Source of the DNA: an uncultured Clostridium sp.
Lineage (GTDB): Bacteria > Bacillota > Clostridia > Clostridiales > Clostridiaceae
DNA: 16,050 bases
Assembly (NCBI GenBank): GCA_946575275.1
Contig: CAMNZV010000016.1
Location: 1 to 16,050, forward strand
Reading direction: 5' to 3'
Positions 14,673 through 16,050 of the stretch are shown here, one piece after another. Each line of letters starts with the position of its first letter. Within the stretch, counting starts at the first letter, position 1. Position numbers and translations under genes: made by a program. The notes beneath the pieces were generated by a model. That model did not search any database. It was given only the letters and a program-made list of their open reading frames with translations, and was not told the origin of the DNA.

Positions 14673-16050
14673 TTAAAGCTCTTTCCTTATTACAGCTTCC
14701 ATCTTATATGCTTCAATAATATCTCCTGCTTTTAAGTCATTGAACTTTTCAACACTTAACCCACATTCATAAGATTTAGCTACTTCTTTAACGTCATCTT
14801 TAAATCTCTTTAGAGAAGCTAAAGTACTTTCAAATATTACAACACCTTCTCTTATTACTCTAATCTCAGCATTTCTAACAAGCTTACCTTCTAAAACGTA
14901 ACATCCTGCAATTGTACCAACATTTGATATTTTATAAGTTTCACGAACTTCTGCTTTTCCTAATATAACTTCCTTATAATCTGGGTCAAGCATACCTATC
15001 ATAGCAGATTTAACGTCTTCTATTGCATCATAAATAATTCTATATGTTTTAATTTCAACACCATCTCTATCAGCTGCAGCTAATGCATTTGTATCTGGTC
15101 TTACATTGAATCCAATTATTATAGCATTAGAGGCTACAGCAAGTGTTGTATCAGTTTCAGTTATAGCACCAACAGCACCATGAATTACTCTCACCTTTAC
15201 ATCATCAGTAGATAATTTTTCAAGGGATTGTCTAATAGCTTCAATTGACCCTTGCACATCAGCTTTTACAATTACTGTAAGTTCCTTAACTGTACCTTCT
15301 CTTATTTGATTGTATAAATCTTCTAAAGAAACTTTATGTGCTGCCTTTATAGTTTCGTCTTTAAGTTCTTCTTTTCTTGCTTCTGCTAAAGCTCTAGCTG
15401 TTTTTTCATCTTCAGCTTGACTAAATCTATCACCAGCTACTGGAACTTCAGATAAACCAAGTATTTCTACTGGTATTGAAGGTCCTGCTTTTTTTATTGC
15501 ATTACCATCATCATCAAACATAGCTCTAATTCTACCATAAGTTGACCCAACTGATATTGAATCTCCTACATGTAATGTACCATTTTGAATAAGAAGTGAT
15601 GCAACAGCTCCACGTCCCTTATCTAATTTTGATTCTATTACTGTACCATTTGCCAATCTGTTAGGATTAGCTTTAAGTTCAAGGATTTCAGCAGTTAATA
15701 ATACCATTTCAAGTAATTGGTCAATATTTTGACCTGCTTTTGCTGAAACTGGAACACATATAGTGTCTCCACCCCAATCTTCAGAAACTAGACCATATTC
15801 TGTTAATTCTTGTTTTACTCTGTCAATGTTAGCATTTGGTCTATCAATTTTGTTAATAGCAACTATCATTGGAACATCTGCTGCCTTACAGTGATTTATA
15901 GCTTCTTTTGTTTGTGGCATTATTCCATCATCTGCTGCAACAACTAATATAACTATATCTGTTATTTGCGCACCTCTAGCTCTCATTGCTGTAAAAGCTT
16001 CATGTCCTGGTGTATCTAAAAATGTTATTAATCTATCATTTATTTTTACT
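14673..16050 (-). CDS. infB: Translation initiation factor IF-2, C-terminal 458 residues (runs off window)
   Basis: GTPase that recruits fMet-tRNA to the 30S subunit and promotes subunit joining. The frame is open to the window edge, so the N-terminal part and the G1/G2 motifs are outside. Visible residues begin in the G domain just before G3 ([17 protein letters not shown]), followed by G4 NKID (about visible residue 66) and G5 SAK (about 102). Then come the beta-barrel domain II ([20 protein letters not shown]), domain III, and the C1/C2 region that binds fMet-tRNA (GYRI-type end with [19 protein letters not shown], the first part of C2). An internal ATG at 15986 lies within the G domain and is not a start. 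The gene heads the coupled series infB-rbfA-nrnA-truB-ribF. Confidence 0.97.
   Translation of the reverse strand, partial: VKINDRLITFLDTPGHEAFTAMRARGAQITDIVILVVAADDGIMPQTKEAINHCKAADVPMIVAINKIDRPNANIDRVKQELTEYGLVSEDWGGDTICVPVSAKAGQNIDQLLEMVLLTAEILELKANPNRLANGTVIESKLDKGRGAVASLLIQNGTLHVGDSISVGSTYGRIRAMFDDDGNAIKKAGPSIPVEILGLSEVPVAGDRFSQAEDEKTARALAEARKEELKDETIKAAHKVSLEDLYNQIREGTVKELTVIVKADVQGSIEAIRQSLEKLSTDDVKVRVIHGAVGAITETDTTLAVASNAIIIGFNVRPDTNALAAADRDGVEIKTYRIIYDAIEDVKSAMIGMLDPDYKEVILGKAEVRETYKISNVGTIAGCYVLEGKLVRNAEIRVIREGVVIFESTLASLKRFKDDVKEVAKSYECGLSVEKFNDLKAGDIIEAYKMEAVIRKEL

Overview
The window comes from a low-GC Firmicute, most likely a Clostridium-type spore former. The DNA is strongly AT-rich, Shine-Dalgarno sites are strong, and the gene order largely matches the infB-rbfA-truB-ribF-rpsO-pnp-M16 peptidase-ymxH-dapG-tepA neighbourhood known from Bacillus subtilis and clostridia. 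Every supportable gene is on the minus strand, so transcription runs from high to low coordinates. I saw no tRNA, rRNA, insertion sequence, CRISPR array or phage gene.

Region 1 (16050 down to about 11158) is a translation and RNA-processing block: the C-terminal part of infB, then rbfA, an nrnA-type DHH phosphoesterase, truB, ribF and rpsO. The first five genes are separated by 1 to 12 bases and look translationally coupled. The most unusual feature of the window is here: truB carries an in-frame TAA inside the conserved KGTYIR segment, while the rest of the reading frame (118 codons) is intact after it. rpsO has its own predicted promoter, overlapping the end of ribF, and a leader that can pair with its ribosome binding site, as expected for S15 autoregulation.

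Region 2 (11105 to 5359) holds pnp, an M16 zinc peptidase (ymxG/mlpA type), a YlmC/YmxH sporulation-family PRC-barrel protein, a monofunctional aspartokinase and a ClpP-like TepA protease. Terminator hairpins follow rpsO, pnp, the M16 gene and tepA. Those after pnp and the M16 gene sit unusually close to the next gene. The hairpin in front of ymxH even contains that gene's ribosome binding site, and its U-run touches the start codon.

Region 3 (5033 to 1 and beyond) is a polyamine operon: speD, a fold-type-I arginine/lysine/ornithine decarboxylase, speE, carboxynorspermidine synthase and nspC (cut by the window edge). It has a good sigma-A type promoter, a leader hairpin, and non-ATG starts on its first two genes. 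It encodes two chemically different ways of adding an aminopropyl group: decarboxylated AdoMet (SpeD/SpeE) and aspartate semialdehyde (CANSDH/NspC). The cell could therefore make spermidine by two routes, or make spermidine by one and extend it by the other.
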